NCBI GenBank assembly: GCA_018242295.1
Contig: JAFECE010000007.1
Location: 124,001-188,000, forward strand
Reading direction: 5' to 3'
From: Pseudomonadota bacterium
Lineage (GTDB): Bacteria > Pseudomonadota > Alphaproteobacteria > Rhizobiales > Hyphomicrobiaceae
Length of the DNA stretch: 64,000 nucleotides
The position numbers and the translations under genes were made by a program. Below are positions 9,237-20,024 of the stretch, one piece after another. Under the pieces are notes generated by a model that saw only the letters and a program-made list of their open reading frames with translations, had not been told where the DNA came from and did no database searches. Numbering within the stretch: position 1 is the stretch's first letter; each line of letters begins with the position of its first letter.

Positions 9237-11582
9237 CTATTTCCACGTATATTTGATGCTCCCTAGAATCGTGCGCCCTTGGCCGAGACCGCAATAAACC
9301 AACCCTGACTGGCACGACGTGACGTAGTACTCATCAGTAAGGTTGGTGGCATTCAGCTGCGCCTTCCAACCCTTGAGCTTGTGATCGAGGTAGGCGAAAT
9401 CGTAACTCAAGCTCGCATCGAACAACGTGTGCGATGGAATATAAATCGTATTCGCCTGATCCCCATAGTTTTCGCCGATGTAGCGAACGCCACCGCCGAG
9501 ACCGATGCCTGCCAGAGGCCCATCGAGCCAAGTATATTTGGCCCACAACGACGCCTGATCCAAATTTACGTTCGGCAGATAGTTGCCTGCGTAACCGATG
9601 CGGCTTTTCGTGATCTCAGGATCAAGTTTGCTATACCCGCCGACGATCTCCAGCTCGCGGGTGAGGTTGCCGCGAACTTCAAACTCGAAGCCACGCACGC
9701 GCGCCTGATCGGTCTGCATGTTGTACAGGCCGCCCGACAGCGGATCGGCCGTGAGAACGTCATTTTGGCGAATGTCGAACAGCGCCGCCGTGAACATCAG
9801 GTTCGTCCCGTTCGGCATGAATTTCACGCCGACTTCCTTCCCTTCGCCCGTGGTCGGCGCGAACGAATTTCTAAAGCGGTCAACACCGGCATTGGGAACG
9901 AACGACGTCGAATAGCTGATGTACGGCGCGAGTCCGACGTCAAAGAGATAGCTCAACCCGACGCGTCCGGTTTGAGCGGAATCATTACGTTCGTAGTGGC
10001 CCGACGGCGGATAGAAGCCAGCGCTTGTCGTCTCGACGCTCGACCAATCCTGCCGACCCGATAGGGATAGCGTCCACCGATCGAGCTTGACCTGATCCTG
10101 CAGATAAATGCCGGTTTGCTGCTGTTCCGAGCGAAGGTCCATGAAGGGAGGAGCCAAGTCATCTCGCGTCGGGATAGGGAAAGCTCCGTAAACCGGATTG
10201 AAAACGTCGATTGGAAGATAATTCTGGAGCGACGACGCCAGGAAGCTGACGTTCGATCCCGTCGAATACTGATAATCGACGCCAGCTAGCACCTTGTGGC
10301 TGAGGGCCCCAGTCTTGAAGTCCGATTGCAGTTGATTGTCGACAGCGAAGTTTTGCGCGTCCGCATCGACGTAGATCGGGGTTCGATAGAAATCGCGATC
10401 TCCCACAAACACATCTCCGCGCATGGCCTGCATGGCATTGCTCGTGTCCATGTAGCGGAGGTTTTGCCGGAACTGCAGACCGGAGTTGAAGCGGTGCTCC
10501 AGCTCGTAACCGACCGACCATTGCTGTAAATTGTAGTGATCGAAGCCAGGTTCACCGAGGTAGCGGCTCAGTGGGATGTGGCCATTGGGATTACTGAGGA
10601 GCGTCGCTTGGCCAGGCACATACTGCTGGTATCCCTCATTCTCGATCTTCTGATACTGCGACAGCAACGTGAAACGCGTTTTCGAGTCCAGACGCCACGT
10701 GAGACTGGGCGCGATAAAGATTTTGTTGTCCTCTTGGAAGTCAGTTTGTGTATCGCTGTCGCGCACCAATCCGACGACGCGATAGAGGAAATCCGGATTC
10801 GTAGGAATCGGACCGCCGATGTCGAACGCGCCCTCGACCCGGTCAAACGATCCGAATGTTCCCTGTACTTCGTAATGTGGCGTATCGAGCGGGCGTTTGC
10901 TCACCATGTTGATGAGGCCGCCCGGATCCGACTGTCCGTAGAGCCCGGAGGACGGCCCCTTTAAGACCTCGATACGTTCCAATCCATAAGGCTCGACACG
11001 CGAGACACTGAATTGCGTCATGTCCGCCGGAAGACGCAAGCCGTCCAGATACTGCGGAGCATTGAAGCCGCGCACCTTGATCGAATCGAAGAAGACGTTT
11101 GAGCCGAAACCATCAAGAGAGACGCCGGGCGTATAGCGCAGGGCTTCGTTGACAGTCTGCGCCTGCTGATCGCTGATCTGGTCCTGCGTCACGACGGAGA
11201 TGGACTGCGGCGTTTCCAGTATCGGCGTATCCGTCTTGGTCGCGGTCGAGCTGACGTGAGGTGAATAACCGTTGACGGGATCGATGCCCCGATAATCCCT
11301 CTGCTGGTCGCCGGTGGACTCAGGCGAGGGCTGCGGCGGCGTTGTTGGCGCAGCCGCAGACTTCGACGTTGCGTTCGAAGGCTTCGTCTTCTTCTTCGCG
11401 GACGTTTTTGGTTTGGACTCGTTGGATTCCACGACGACCGATGGCAGCGGCACGGCCTCGTTCGTTTCGCCCTGCACGGATTGCGCCGATGCCGGAGTCC
11501 ACATCCCCAAGGCAGCCGTCGTCAATGCTGTTGCAAGAATAACCGGCGCGCGATTGCCTCTCCGGCGTGCGACAACTTTCAT
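9237..11582 (-). CDS. TonB-dependent siderophore receptor
   Basis: A 781-residue outer-membrane receptor of the FhuA/FpvA-like siderophore class. After the signal peptide (cleavage near PASAQ) comes a Lys/Ser/Pro-rich linker, then a plug with the typical TPQSISVVT, NEALRYTPGV and LKGPSSGLYG motifs, then a barrel ending in an aromatic strand (SIKYTWK). The role is TonB-driven uptake of a ferric siderophore; the exact ligand is unknown. The ATG at 11582 is chosen over the longer frame because GGGGG lies just upstream and it gives a standard signal peptide. An AraC regulator gene lies immediately upstream on the same strand, the usual arrangement for siderophore receptors. Confidence 0.93.
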   Translation of the reverse strand: MKVVARRRGNRAPVILATALTTAALGMWTPASAQSVQGETNEAVPLPSVVVESNESKPKTSAKKKTKPSNATSKSAAAPTTPPQPSPESTGDQQRDYRGIDPVNGYSPHVSSTATKTDTPILETPQSISVVTQDQISDQQAQTVNEALRYTPGVSLDGFGSNVFFDSIKVRGFNAPQYLDGLRLPADMTQFSVSRVEPYGLERIEVLKGPSSGLYGQSDPGGLINMVSKRPLDTPHYEVQGTFGSFDRVEGAFDIGGPIPTNPDFLYRVVGLVRDSDTQTDFQEDNKIFIAPSLTWRLDSKTRFTLLSQYQKIENEGYQQYVPGQATLLSNPNGHIPLSRYLGEPGFDHYNLQQWSVGYELEHRFNSGLQFRQNLRYMDTSNAMQAMRGDVFVGDRDFYRTPIYVDADAQNFAVDNQLQSDFKTGALSHKVLAGVDYQYSTGSNVSFLASSLQNYLPIDVFNPVYGAFPIPTRDDLAPPFMDLRSEQQQTGIYLQDQVKLDRWTLSLSGRQDWSSVETTSAGFYPPSGHYERNDSAQTGRVGLSYLFDVGLAPYISYSTSFVPNAGVDRFRNSFAPTTGEGKEVGVKFMPNGTNLMFTAALFDIRQNDVLTADPLSGGLYNMQTDQARVRGFEFEVRGNLTRELEIVGGYSKLDPEITKSRIGYAGNYLPNVNLDQASLWAKYTWLDGPLAGIGLGGGVRYIGENYGDQANTIYIPSHTLFDASLSYDFAYLDHKLKGWKAQLNATNLTDEYYVTSCQSGLVYCGLGQGRTILGSIKYTWK

Positions 11583-11718
11583 CCAATTCCCCCAAAGGCT
11601 TCTCAGATTCCCCCCACTTTTTTTGCACGCGGATATCGGCGCCGCCACGCCCACGGTCATTGCAAAAAAGGGAAAGTCTATCGCGAGACATAAATTAGAA
11701 GCGTTCGAAGAACGCGGG

Positions 11719-12711
11719 CTAAGCCCGTTCGCGCGTCATGTCTTGTCCGGGCGGATATCCGAAATATCTGCGATAGGCAGCAGTGAACGCAGACGGACTG
11801 ACGAACCCGACGCGATAGCCTACTTCACCCACCGTCAAATGATACTCGCGCAGAAGCACACGGGCCATTTGCAGTCTTTGAGTGCGCACATAGCCGAAAA
11901 TCGTTGTGCCGAAGACCACCTTGAAATTCGCTTGCAGCGTCGTGAGATTGACCCCGACGCGCTTCGTCAACTCGAGAATTTTGGGAGGCGAAACAAGGCT
12001 TGCATCAAGTATGTCCCGCGCCTCCATCACCTTGTCGTAGTGGCGCTTGCCTATTGCCGCGATCATGCGGCGCTCTTGGCCAAGAAGCTGCGCCGCTTCT
12101 ATGACGAAAGACAACGTGTTGCTCTCGATAAAGAGCGCGCCGAGTTGCTCGTCGTATGGATGATCCAAGCTGCGGCGCGCTAGGTCGAGCAAGACGGACG
12201 AACGTGGCAAAATATCGTAGCGAAAGCGAACTTTATTGAACTCGCGCAGAGCCGCAAGACCATCGGAATTGATCTCGTCTCCGAAACGCGCAAAGAAATT
12301 GGGCCTGATGACGAAGCCAGCAGAACGGCTCCGCCGGCCTTTCATATTCGAAAGTTGAAAGCGGGTGGGTTCAGAATAGCCGAAAAGCGCAGCGCGGTGC
12401 GCAACACGCGTAATCGGTCCGTATCCGACCACGTCCATGGTCTCGGGCTCGCCCTCCAAGAGGATGCCGCACATGATGGCAGGATCAGACTCGCTCTCGA
12501 CGCTATCGTTTGTGAGATAGATGACGTCACCCGCTGTAACGATCAGACCCGGCTGGATCTCGCAGCTGAGCAACTTTCCCGAGAACAGCTTTGTGTCTAC
12601 CGTCCTCGACGGCAGCATCGAGATTTTGACTCCGAGCGCGTGCTGGGCGGCGAGATGGGTCAGTTCGGAGACCTTGAAGCCTTCCGACGTGTGCGAAATC
12701 CTGCTTACCAT
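11719..12711 (-). CDS. AraC family regulator, PchR-like
   Basis: About 330 residues with a variable N-terminal ligand-binding half and a C-terminal AraC/XylS double helix-turn-helix (about 235-325, VGVNLTTLQANFKVVFG and VGFVSPSAFTAAYRRYFG). The layout resembles PchR-type siderophore regulators. It lies upstream of the siderophore receptor on the same strand and divergent from the PepSY gene, so it probably controls both in response to the chelate (inference). The start is uncertain: ATG 12711 has only a weak GGA upstream, and a TTG at 12756 would add 15 residues. Confidence 0.85.
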   Translation of the reverse strand: MVSRISHTSEGFKVSELTHLAAQHALGVKISMLPSRTVDTKLFSGKLLSCEIQPGLIVTAGDVIYLTNDSVESESDPAIMCGILLEGEPETMDVVGYGPITRVAHRAALFGYSEPTRFQLSNMKGRRSRSAGFVIRPNFFARFGDEINSDGLAALREFNKVRFRYDILPRSSVLLDLARRSLDHPYDEQLGALFIESNTLSFVIEAAQLLGQERRMIAAIGKRHYDKVMEARDILDASLVSPPKILELTKRVGVNLTTLQANFKVVFGTTIFGYVRTQRLQMARVLLREYHLTVGEVGYRVGFVSPSAFTAAYRRYFGYPPGQDMTRERA

Positions 12712-13066
12712 TCCAACAAGTGAACTCCGGTATGACCGCCGGAAATAGGCTCCCAACTCAGCGGCTTAACATCGTTATTGTGTACTTTTTTGGTAAATTA
12801 TGCAAGGCTTACGCCCTTGCCACCTGCGCGGCCCCAATCTGGCGCAGACCGGCGCTCTGTTTTATCGCGATAGATTTGTTTGATTGGGCGACAGTTTCCG
12901 GGTTTGCGCTGGCGATGGGCGCCCATCATATTTGCGGGCTCTAGAGCGCAGCGACGCGTTCGCGAGGTCGATCATTCCCGCCGCATTGATCGACTTCGAA
13001 CTGGAACGAGACGCCAGGACAAAACTCTACTGAAATGCCCGAACAATCACGCTCAGAAGGTGGCCC
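12712..13066. promoter_or_regulatory. Divergent promoter region with inverted repeat
   Basis: No gene is visible. The region separates the AraC gene (minus) from the PepSY gene (plus). It contains an AT-rich segment near 12770-12800 and a perfect 8-bp dyad at 12965-12992 (GTCGATCA / TGATCGAC, 12-nt spacer) about 75 bp before the PepSY start. The dyad could be an operator or a leader hairpin; nothing in the sequence decides between them. Confidence 0.4.
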
Positions 13067-14224
13067 GTGAAGGCACGCACGGTGCGCATCTGGTACAAGG
13101 TTCATCGCTGGTCAAGCATCATCTCGACCATGTTCCTCTTGATGCTCTGCATCACGGGGCTGCCGCTCGTGTTCTACCACGACATCCTGCATTGGCAGCA
13201 TTCCGATCTCGAGCCGCCGCCCATGCCGGAAGGCACCAAAGAAGCTTCCCTTGCGAACGTCGAAGCCGCAGCGCTGGCGCGTCATCCGGATCTGGTGATC
13301 CCGTTCATGTCGTGGGATGAAGAGGATCGCAACCTGCTCTACGTCGGCATGTCGAAGGCCTACGATTCTCCGCCGGAAACCATAAGGTTGCTCGCCGTCG
13401 ATGCGCGCACGGCCAAAGTTCTCGGCGAGCCAAATCTCAACGAAGGCATCATGTATGTTTTGCGGACGCTTCACGTCGATATGTTCGCAGGCATCCCCGG
13501 AAAGCTCTTTCTCGGCGTGATGGGCCTGCTGTTGCTCGCAGCGATCGTGTCGGGAACCGTGCTCTATGCTCCGTTCATGCGCCGGCTCGACTTTGGAAGC
13601 GTTCGGCAAAACAGAGGTAGGCGCACAAAATGGCTGGACCTCCATAATCTCCTCGGCATTGTCACGCTGGCATGGTTGAGCGTCGTCGGCGCGACCGGCG
13701 TTATTAACACCTGGGCTGATTCCATCTTCAAGATTTGGCAGTTCGGTCAGCTGGCCGACATGATCGCGCCTTACAAGGATATGCCGCCGCTCGCTAATCC
13801 CGTCAGCGTAGACGTCGCTTATAAAGCAGCCAAAGCGTCCGCACCCGAAGGTCGTGTCCCTTCTTTTATCACCTACCCGAAGTCTCTCTTCTCGGGTCAG
13901 CATCACTACGGTGTTTTCCTTCGCGGCGAAGAGCACCTGACTGCAAAACTTCTGGCGCCCGTTCTCGTGGACGCCGAGACGGGAAAAATTACCGATATGC
14001 GTCGCATGCCCTGGTACGTCGATGCGCTTTTCGTTTCCCAGCCCTTGCACTTCGGCGATTATGGCGGGATGCCGATGAAAATCCTTTGGGCAATTCTGGA
14101 TATCATTTCGATCGCGGTGCTCGTCACCGGGCTCTATCTGTTCTTCACGCGCCGCAAATCTGCTGAGACGCAACTGGGGCTTTCCCTAAACGCTGGCAAT
14201 TTGGAAACGGTGCTGGCCAAATGA
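13067..14224 (+). CDS. PepSY-associated transmembrane protein (siderophore-iron reductase-like)
   Basis: A 385-residue inner-membrane protein of the PepSY/PiuB family. There is an N-terminal helix (about 18-38, starting after VHRWSSI), a large periplasmic part, a helix pair near 145-170, another near 190-215 and a last one near 350-375. Histidines in the first helix (KVHRW), LHVDMFAG, LHNLLG and QPLHFGDYGG match the histidine pattern proposed for haem or metal binding in this family. Relatives reduce ferric siderophores in the periplasm. Translation starts at GTG with AGAAGG six bases upstream. It overlaps the next small membrane-protein gene by four bases (ATGA), so the two are coupled. Confidence 0.88.
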   Translation: MKARTVRIWYKVHRWSSIISTMFLLMLCITGLPLVFYHDILHWQHSDLEPPPMPEGTKEASLANVEAAALARHPDLVIPFMSWDEEDRNLLYVGMSKAYDSPPETIRLLAVDARTAKVLGEPNLNEGIMYVLRTLHVDMFAGIPGKLFLGVMGLLLLAAIVSGTVLYAPFMRRLDFGSVRQNRGRRTKWLDLHNLLGIVTLAWLSVVGATGVINTWADSIFKIWQFGQLADMIAPYKDMPPLANPVSVDVAYKAAKASAPEGRVPSFITYPKSLFSGQHHYGVFLRGEEHLTAKLLAPVLVDAETGKITDMRRMPWYVDALFVSQPLHFGDYGGMPMKILWAILDIISIAVLVTGLYLFFTRRKSAETQLGLSLNAGNLETVLAK

Positions 14225-14421
14225 AACTGTCTTCGGCTTTGTCCTCACGCGGCAGCGAACGTTCGCTCCAACACATTTTCATGGTCCCCATTCTTATTGC
14301 GCTAGCCAGCCTCTCGGGGCTCGCGGCCGCACTGTTGGGCGATGGATGGTTCGATGTCATCGGATGGATCGGCCTCGGAATACCGGCAGCCGTCGCCGGC
14401 TGGTGCGTGTACAGAACCTGA
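14221..14421 (+). CDS. Small membrane protein coupled to PepSY protein
   Basis: A 66-residue protein with two predicted membrane helices (about 20-40 and 45-63). It begins in the ATGA overlap with the PepSY gene, which implies translational coupling and a shared job. Short two-helix proteins often accompany PepSY genes in siderophore loci. The family was not identified further. Confidence 0.7.
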   Translation: MKLSSALSSRGSERSLQHIFMVPILIALASLSGLAAALLGDGWFDVIGWIGLGIPAAVAGWCVYRT

Positions 14422-14670
14422 CAGAGTGCTGAATCGGCGCGTCGCGCTTCCAACCGCAACAGATCACCGGCCAAGGACAACGCACAATAAAATCAACAAC
14501 TTAGATATTTTCGGCGGCCCCCGTAACAGGCCCCACGGACGTTCGCATTTGCCAAGTTCGGAAAAAATTCCGTAAGCGGATTATTCATCGAAACACCGGC
14601 GCAGTAGAAGTGCATTCCGGTTCGTGGCACCTATTGTGTCGGGCCGCGCTTGCCGGGAAAAAGTCGATCA

Positions 14671-15453
14671 ATGTCGCTCTATCTGTCGTCACTCCCTCTA
14701 TGGACCGCGACACTGATCGTAGTCGTAATTCCCACTGCGCTTGCCATGGTCGGGCCGGTGATCATCCGGCGCAGGGTTGGCCTGGAACGCCTGGCGACAA
14801 ACAATGAGATTGCAGGCTTCAAGTTTGCGACAGTGGGCGTGATCTACGCAGTACTCCTCGCATTTGCAGTGATCGTCGTTTGGGAACGCTTCAGCGACGC
14901 CGACAGCGCTGTGCTCCAAGAGGCTGGGGCTTCGGCAACGCTTTATCGTCTGACCCCAGGTCCCGGCCCTGAGGTGACTGCGGTCCGAAAAGCATTGAGC
15001 AACTATCTGGAACTCGTGATTGAAAAAGACTGGCCCCGAATGGCCGGAGAGGCTGCAAGTGACGATGTGCGAAAAGCCCTGGACGAACTTTACCTGGCGG
15101 CAATTCGCATGAGCAGCACTAGCGACGGACCGTCGGTAGCGCAAATTGAGATTTTCAAACAGCTCGATGTTCTCACCCAATCGCGACGAACAAGAATTCA
15201 GCTCGCAGAGGGTATCGTGCCCAGCGTTCTGTGGCTCGTTCTGGTTTCAGGCGCGATACTGACGGTCGGATTTACGTTCTTCTTCGGAACTCAGAATCTC
15301 AGCGCTCAAGTCTTGATGACCGGCGTCCTATCCACGCTCGTCTTTATGGGCCTACTCGTGATCATCTCAATCAATCACCCATTCACTGGGCCGGTTCACA
15401 TTGATAGCGAGTCCCTTGCCAGGGTTCTCGCCGATTTCGGGCACCGGACTTAG
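14671..15453 (+). CDS. DUF4239 (bestrophin-like) membrane protein
   Basis: A 260-residue membrane protein with helices at about 5-28, 45-68, 178-200 and 208-230 and a soluble middle segment (about 75-175). The pattern, with FATVGVIYAVLLAF, fits DUF4239 proteins, remotely related to bestrophin channels. Function is unknown. ATG 14671 is preferred to a TTG at 14650. No operon partner is evident; the RND gene converges from the right. Confidence 0.75.
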   Translation: MSLYLSSLPLWTATLIVVVIPTALAMVGPVIIRRRVGLERLATNNEIAGFKFATVGVIYAVLLAFAVIVVWERFSDADSAVLQEAGASATLYRLTPGPGPEVTAVRKALSNYLELVIEKDWPRMAGEAASDDVRKALDELYLAAIRMSSTSDGPSVAQIEIFKQLDVLTQSRRTRIQLAEGIVPSVLWLVLVSGAILTVGFTFFFGTQNLSAQVLMTGVLSTLVFMGLLVIISINHPFTGPVHIDSESLARVLADFGHRT

Positions 15454-15547
15454 CCCAGGCCGAACAGCATTTGTGGAACTCTTTCGGCATCCTGCGGATG
15501 CATTGAACGTGTCGGTCCCAGGGTGAGATCGTCTGCTGGCACTCGCC

Positions 15548-18500
15548 TTACGTTGGCAGGCTGTTCTGGCGCTGCGCCATTCCCTCACTCTTGCCCTCGG
15601 CGCGAGGACGAGCGCCGGACCGGAAGCGTTCGCGCAGCGCCTGGAACGTGACGTACAATGACGGTATCGCGAAAATGCCAATGCAGGATGCGAGAATCAT
15701 TCCACCGAATACCGGCGTGCCGACATTTCGGCGCGCCAGCTCCGAGGCGCCCGTCGCCACCACCAACGGCAGCAGGCCAAGGATGAAAGCAAACGACGTC
15801 ATCATTACCGGCCGGAACCTGAGACGGCTGCCTTCGGTGGCGGCCTCGTTCAAGGCGACGCCACGTTCACGCTGTTCCTTGGCGAATTCGACGATCAGAA
15901 TGCCATTCTTGGCGGCAAGGCCGATCAGCACGATCATGCCGATCTGACCGTAAAGGTCGAGCGTCAAACCACCGAGCACGATGGCCGCGTAGGCTCCGAA
16001 AACACCGACGCTGACCGATAGCAAGACCGGGACCGGAATGGTCCAGCTTTCGTAAAGAGCGACAAGAAACAGATAGGCGAACAGCAACGCGAAACCGAGG
16101 ATGATCGCCGTCTTTCCCTCAGCCCGCTTTTCCTGAAAGGCAGTGTCTGTCCATTCGCCCGCATACGCATCCGGCAAAGTCCGCGCCGCCACTTGCTCCA
16201 TGGCAGCGAGCGCCTGGCCGGACGAGACGCCCGCCGCGGGCGTGCCCTGAACCGTCACGGCGCGAAGGTTGTTGTAGCGAACAATCGCCGGAGGACCGAT
16301 GACCGGGCGCACCTCGACGAGGCTTCGCATCGCGATCATTTCGCCTTTCTCGTTGCGCACGTTGATCCGGTAAATGTCGTCCACGGTTGATCGATCAGCC
16401 GCATCGGCCTGAACTTGAACCTGCCATGTCCGGCCAAAGAGATTCATGTTGTTGACGAAGTAGCCGCCCAGCGAAGCCTGCAACGCCTGGAAGACATCAC
16501 TCAGTTTCACGCCAAGCACTTGCACTTTGTCCCTGTCGATATCGAGGTAGAGCGAGGGATTGGTGGCCGAATAGGTGCTGAAAACACGCGATAGCTTCGG
16601 ATCCTGATTGGCCGCTACCATTAGGCCACGCAAGACCTGCGCCAACGCTTTCGGATCCCCACCGCGCAAGTCTTTCAACACGTATGCAAAGCCGCCGCCG
16701 GTTCCAAGGCCGATAATGGGAGGCGGCGCCAACGGCACGACGGTGCCGCCTGTAAGCTCTCTGAATTTTGGTCCGAGGCGCGCGATAAGCGCGTTCACGC
16801 CTTGCGAACGATCTTTCCGCTCGGCGAAAGGCTTCAGCGTCACCACCATGAAAGCGGAATTGGATTGCGAATAGTTGTCGATGAAGTTCAGACCGATCAC
16901 CGAGGTCACATCCTCGACTGCCGGCTCGGCTTTCAAGATCGCTTCCGCTCGGCGCAAGACGTCCGTGGTGCGGACGACGGATGCTCCGCCTGGAAGTTGT
17001 GCGACGACGAATAGCGCGCCCTGGTCATCCTCCGGCAGAAAGCCGGTGGGCGTGATCTTCGCAAGTGCAAGTATGCCGGCCATGGAAACGGCAACGAGAC
17101 CGAGTCCAATCAGCGAGACGCGAAGGAGGCGCGCAACGGTAGCCCCATAGGCATCGCGAACATAATCGATGGCTCTCATGATCATGCCGATCAGCCCACG
17201 TCGAGGCCCGTGATGCGGCTTCAGAAAAATTGAGCATAAAGCAGGCGAAAGCGTAAGTGCGTTGATCGCGGAAAGGAACATCGCCACGGCTATCGTCACT
17301 GCAAATTGCCGGAAGAGCTCTCCGGAAATTCCGGGAATGAAGGCGACCGGAACGAACACGGAGAGAAGCACGAGCGTGATCGCGATGATCGGCGCCGTAA
17401 TCTCCGCCATCGCGAGCTTTGTGGCTTCTGCGGGAGTAAGCTCTGGACGCTCCTCCATGACGCGTTCGACGTTCTCGACAACGACAATGGCATCGTCAAC
17501 GACGATGCCAATGGCCAGGACCACCGCGAGCAATGAGACGGTGTTCGCGGAGTAACCGATCGCGAGCAGAACGATGAATGCTCCGATCAAACTCACGGGT
17601 ACGGCGAGTGTCGGGATCAAAGTCGCGCGGACGCTGCCAAGAAACAGATAGACGACGATGACGACAAGTATGAAAGCTTCGATAAGAGTTTTCTGCACCT
17701 CGTGGATCGTGTCGGTCACGAACTCGGTCGGATCATACGTGACCTTCCACGCGAGGTCCTTTGGAAATCTCTTTTCGGCCGCTTCAAGCTTTCCCCGAAC
17801 CTCTTTCAGAGTTGCGATCGCATTGGCGCCGGGAGCCTGATAGATCGCGACAACCGCTGCTGGACCGCCGTTAAAAAGCGTTTCGCGATCTAGATTGGCT
17901 GCCCCGAGTTCAAGGCGAGCCACATCGCCCAAACGCAAGACCGAGCCATCAGGATTGGTTCGGAGCACAATTTTCTCGAAATCCTCAACGGAGTTGAGAC
18001 GCCCTTTCGTCTGAATGTTGAGCTGAAGCTGTTGCTCGTTGGAGATGGGGCGCGCGCCGATGCGTCCGACCGCGGCCTGAATGTTCTGCGCCTGGATCGC
18101 GTTTATGATGTCGCCCGTCGTGAGATTGAGCCCCGTGAGCCGGTCCGTCCGAACCCAAGCGCGCATGGCATAATCTTGCGGTCCCCAGAGGACGGCGTCA
18201 CCAACACCCGGCGTACTCTTGATCTGATCAAGAAGATTGATCGTGACATAGTTCGAGAGAAATAGGGGATCATAGGTATGTTCCGGCGAATAGAGCGCCA
18301 CGACGCCGAGCAACGCCGAGGACTTCTTCTTGACGGAAATGCCTTGCCGCTGAACCTCCGGCGGCAAGCTCGAGAGAGCGACCTGAACCCGGTTATTGAC
18401 GTTGACTGTGTTGATGTCGGGGTTGGTGCCAAGCTCAAACGAGCAGATGAGCGTGTAACTGCCATCGTCGCCGCTCACGCTCTTCATGTAGATCATCTTG

Positions 18501-18721
18501 TCGACGCCGACGACCTGCGCCTCGATGGGCTGCGCGACGGTCGCGTCAACGACGCCAGAATTGGCTCCGGGATAGGTCGTGGTGACTTGCACCTGCGGCG
18601 GCACGATGTCCGGATACTGCGCGACCGGAATGGCATAAAGAGCCAGGGCACCCGCGATGGTAGTTACGATGGCGATGACGATCGCAAGGCGTGGACGATC
18701 GACGAAGAGAGCGGAGAGCAT
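15548..18721 (-). CDS. RND efflux pump, inner-membrane permease (HAE1 type)
   Basis: A 1057-residue proton-driven exporter of the AcrB/MexB family with 12 expected helices and two large periplasmic loops. The proton-relay residues are intact: two aspartates in [14 protein letters not shown] and the lysine in [13 protein letters not shown]. It should export hydrophobic or amphipathic compounds with the adaptor encoded just upstream (3 bp gap). No outer-membrane TolC-like channel gene is present, so a channel encoded elsewhere is needed. No dedicated regulator lies next to it. Confidence 0.96.
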   Translation of the reverse strand: MLSALFVDRPRLAIVIAIVTTIAGALALYAIPVAQYPDIVPPQVQVTTTYPGANSGVVDATVAQPIEAQVVGVDKMIYMKSVSGDDGSYTLICSFELGTNPDINTVNVNNRVQVALSSLPPEVQRQGISVKKKSSALLGVVALYSPEHTYDPLFLSNYVTINLLDQIKSTPGVGDAVLWGPQDYAMRAWVRTDRLTGLNLTTGDIINAIQAQNIQAAVGRIGARPISNEQQLQLNIQTKGRLNSVEDFEKIVLRTNPDGSVLRLGDVARLELGAANLDRETLFNGGPAAVVAIYQAPGANAIATLKEVRGKLEAAEKRFPKDLAWKVTYDPTEFVTDTIHEVQKTLIEAFILVVIVVYLFLGSVRATLIPTLAVPVSLIGAFIVLLAIGYSANTVSLLAVVLAIGIVVDDAIVVVENVERVMEERPELTPAEATKLAMAEITAPIIAITLVLLSVFVPVAFIPGISGELFRQFAVTIAVAMFLSAINALTLSPALCSIFLKPHHGPRRGLIGMIMRAIDYVRDAYGATVARLLRVSLIGLGLVAVSMAGILALAKITPTGFLPEDDQGALFVVAQLPGGASVVRTTDVLRRAEAILKAEPAVEDVTSVIGLNFIDNYSQSNSAFMVVTLKPFAERKDRSQGVNALIARLGPKFRELTGGTVVPLAPPPIIGLGTGGGFAYVLKDLRGGDPKALAQVLRGLMVAANQDPKLSRVFSTYSATNPSLYLDIDRDKVQVLGVKLSDVFQALQASLGGYFVNNMNLFGRTWQVQVQADAADRSTVDDIYRINVRNEKGEMIAMRSLVEVRPVIGPPAIVRYNNLRAVTVQGTPAAGVSSGQALAAMEQVAARTLPDAYAGEWTDTAFQEKRAEGKTAIILGFALLFAYLFLVALYESWTIPVPVLLSVSVGVFGAYAAIVLGGLTLDLYGQIGMIVLIGLAAKNGILIVEFAKEQRERGVALNEAATEGSRLRFRPVMMTSFAFILGLLPLVVATGASELARRNVGTPVFGGMILASCIGIFAIPSLYVTFQALRERFRSGARPRAEGKSEGMAQRQNSLPT

Positions 18722-18724
18722 GGT

Positions 18725-19831
18725 TCAGCTCCGATCGGAGGTTCCCGGCAATGGCGACGCAATAACTAATGATCCGGGACGAACCGACTGCAGCCCCTCG
18801 ACAATCACCTGCTCCCCACCTGAGAGACCGTCGTCGACGATGAGCCCGTTTCCGCTTTCGCCACCCGTTTTTATTCGTCGAACAACTGCCTTCCCATCTT
18901 CGACGACGAAGACATAAACGCCTTGCTGATCCGCGATGAGGGCCGCCTGCGGAACGACGACCTTCTCTTGCGGGTTGCCGGCTTGCACAGCTACTCGCAC
19001 CAATTGCCCATCGACGAGCGCACCTGCCGGATTGGGAAATGTCGCCCTCGCCAGGATCGTGTCCGTCGTGCGATTGACTGTGACGTCGATGAAATTGATC
19101 GACCCTTCATGATCGTAAGTCCGCAGATCGGCAAAACGCAGCGTCGCCTTCAAGAGTTTCGTGTCGAGTTCTCGCCCCGTTTCCTGGAACCGCAGGAATT
19201 CGCGCTGGCTGACGGGAAATGTAACGTACATCGGATCCTGACTGACGATGATCGTAAGCGGACCGGTCTCCGGGCTGACCACATTTCCCTTGGTGACGTT
19301 CGTTCGCCCGATCTTCCCGGCAACCGGCGCAGTAATGACCGTGTATCCGAGATTGATTTTGGCGGTCTCGAGATTAGCCTCATTGACGAGAATCGTCCCT
19401 TTGGCCTCTTCGTCGGCCGCACGGGCCTGGTCTCGCGCCACGGCCGTGCCGGCGCTCTTCGCGTAAAGGTCTTCCGCCCGTTGAAGCTGAACCTCGGTGA
19501 GTACCTTTGCAGCCTTGCTTCGTTCCAGCGCACCTTGGGCCTCGTTGACCGCGGCTTTGAACAGCCCTTCCTCGATGCGGTAGAGCGGCGCGCCTGCCTT
19601 CACAAAATCGCCTTCCTTGAAATCAACCGATTCCAAGAACCCCGTTACGCGAGCCCTGATCTCGACGCGATTGATGGCTTCCACGCGCCCGACAAAATCA
19701 CGCGCGACCGAAACGGGTTTACGCTCGACTCGCACGACGCCAACGGCGACCTTAGGCGGCTCACCCTGTTGTGCATGAGCCTGAAGTGGGACGAGGAAGA
19801 GCGCCGTAAAAACCAATGGAATGAGGCGCAT
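18725..19831 (-). CDS. RND efflux periplasmic adaptor (membrane fusion protein)
   Basis: A 368-residue AcrA/MexA-type adaptor with signal peptide (cleavage near AHAQQ), lipoyl halves around residues 45-70 and 150-190, an alpha-helical hairpin between them (about 75-140) and a C-terminal beta-barrel and membrane-proximal domain. It links the permease encoded 3 bp downstream to an outer-membrane channel. The ATG at 19831 follows GGGAGGCAGGAA. No lipobox cysteine is seen, so it is probably not lipidated. Confidence 0.93.
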   Translation of the reverse strand: MRLIPLVFTALFLVPLQAHAQQGEPPKVAVGVVRVERKPVSVARDFVGRVEAINRVEIRARVTGFLESVDFKEGDFVKAGAPLYRIEEGLFKAAVNEAQGALERSKAAKVLTEVQLQRAEDLYAKSAGTAVARDQARAADEEAKGTILVNEANLETAKINLGYTVITAPVAGKIGRTNVTKGNVVSPETGPLTIIVSQDPMYVTFPVSQREFLRFQETGRELDTKLLKATLRFADLRTYDHEGSINFIDVTVNRTTDTILARATFPNPAGALVDGQLVRVAVQAGNPQEKVVVPQAALIADQQGVYVFVVEDGKAVVRRIKTGGESGNGLIVDDGLSGGEQVIVEGLQSVRPGSLVIASPLPGTSDRS

Positions 19832-20024
19832 TTCCTGCCTCCCTCTTACTGACGACTGCAACAATCTTCGTAAAAATCTTCAGGCGAAATTGTCGTTTTG
19901 GTAGGCCGAGCTTTGGAGCAACAATATCCTCAACAGAGACCTCGGTCACGTCCTCCGAAAAGAGGTCGTTGCGCATAGTTACTATTTATCCTGAAAGCTT
20001 CGTATCGCAGCCCGTCGTCACGGC

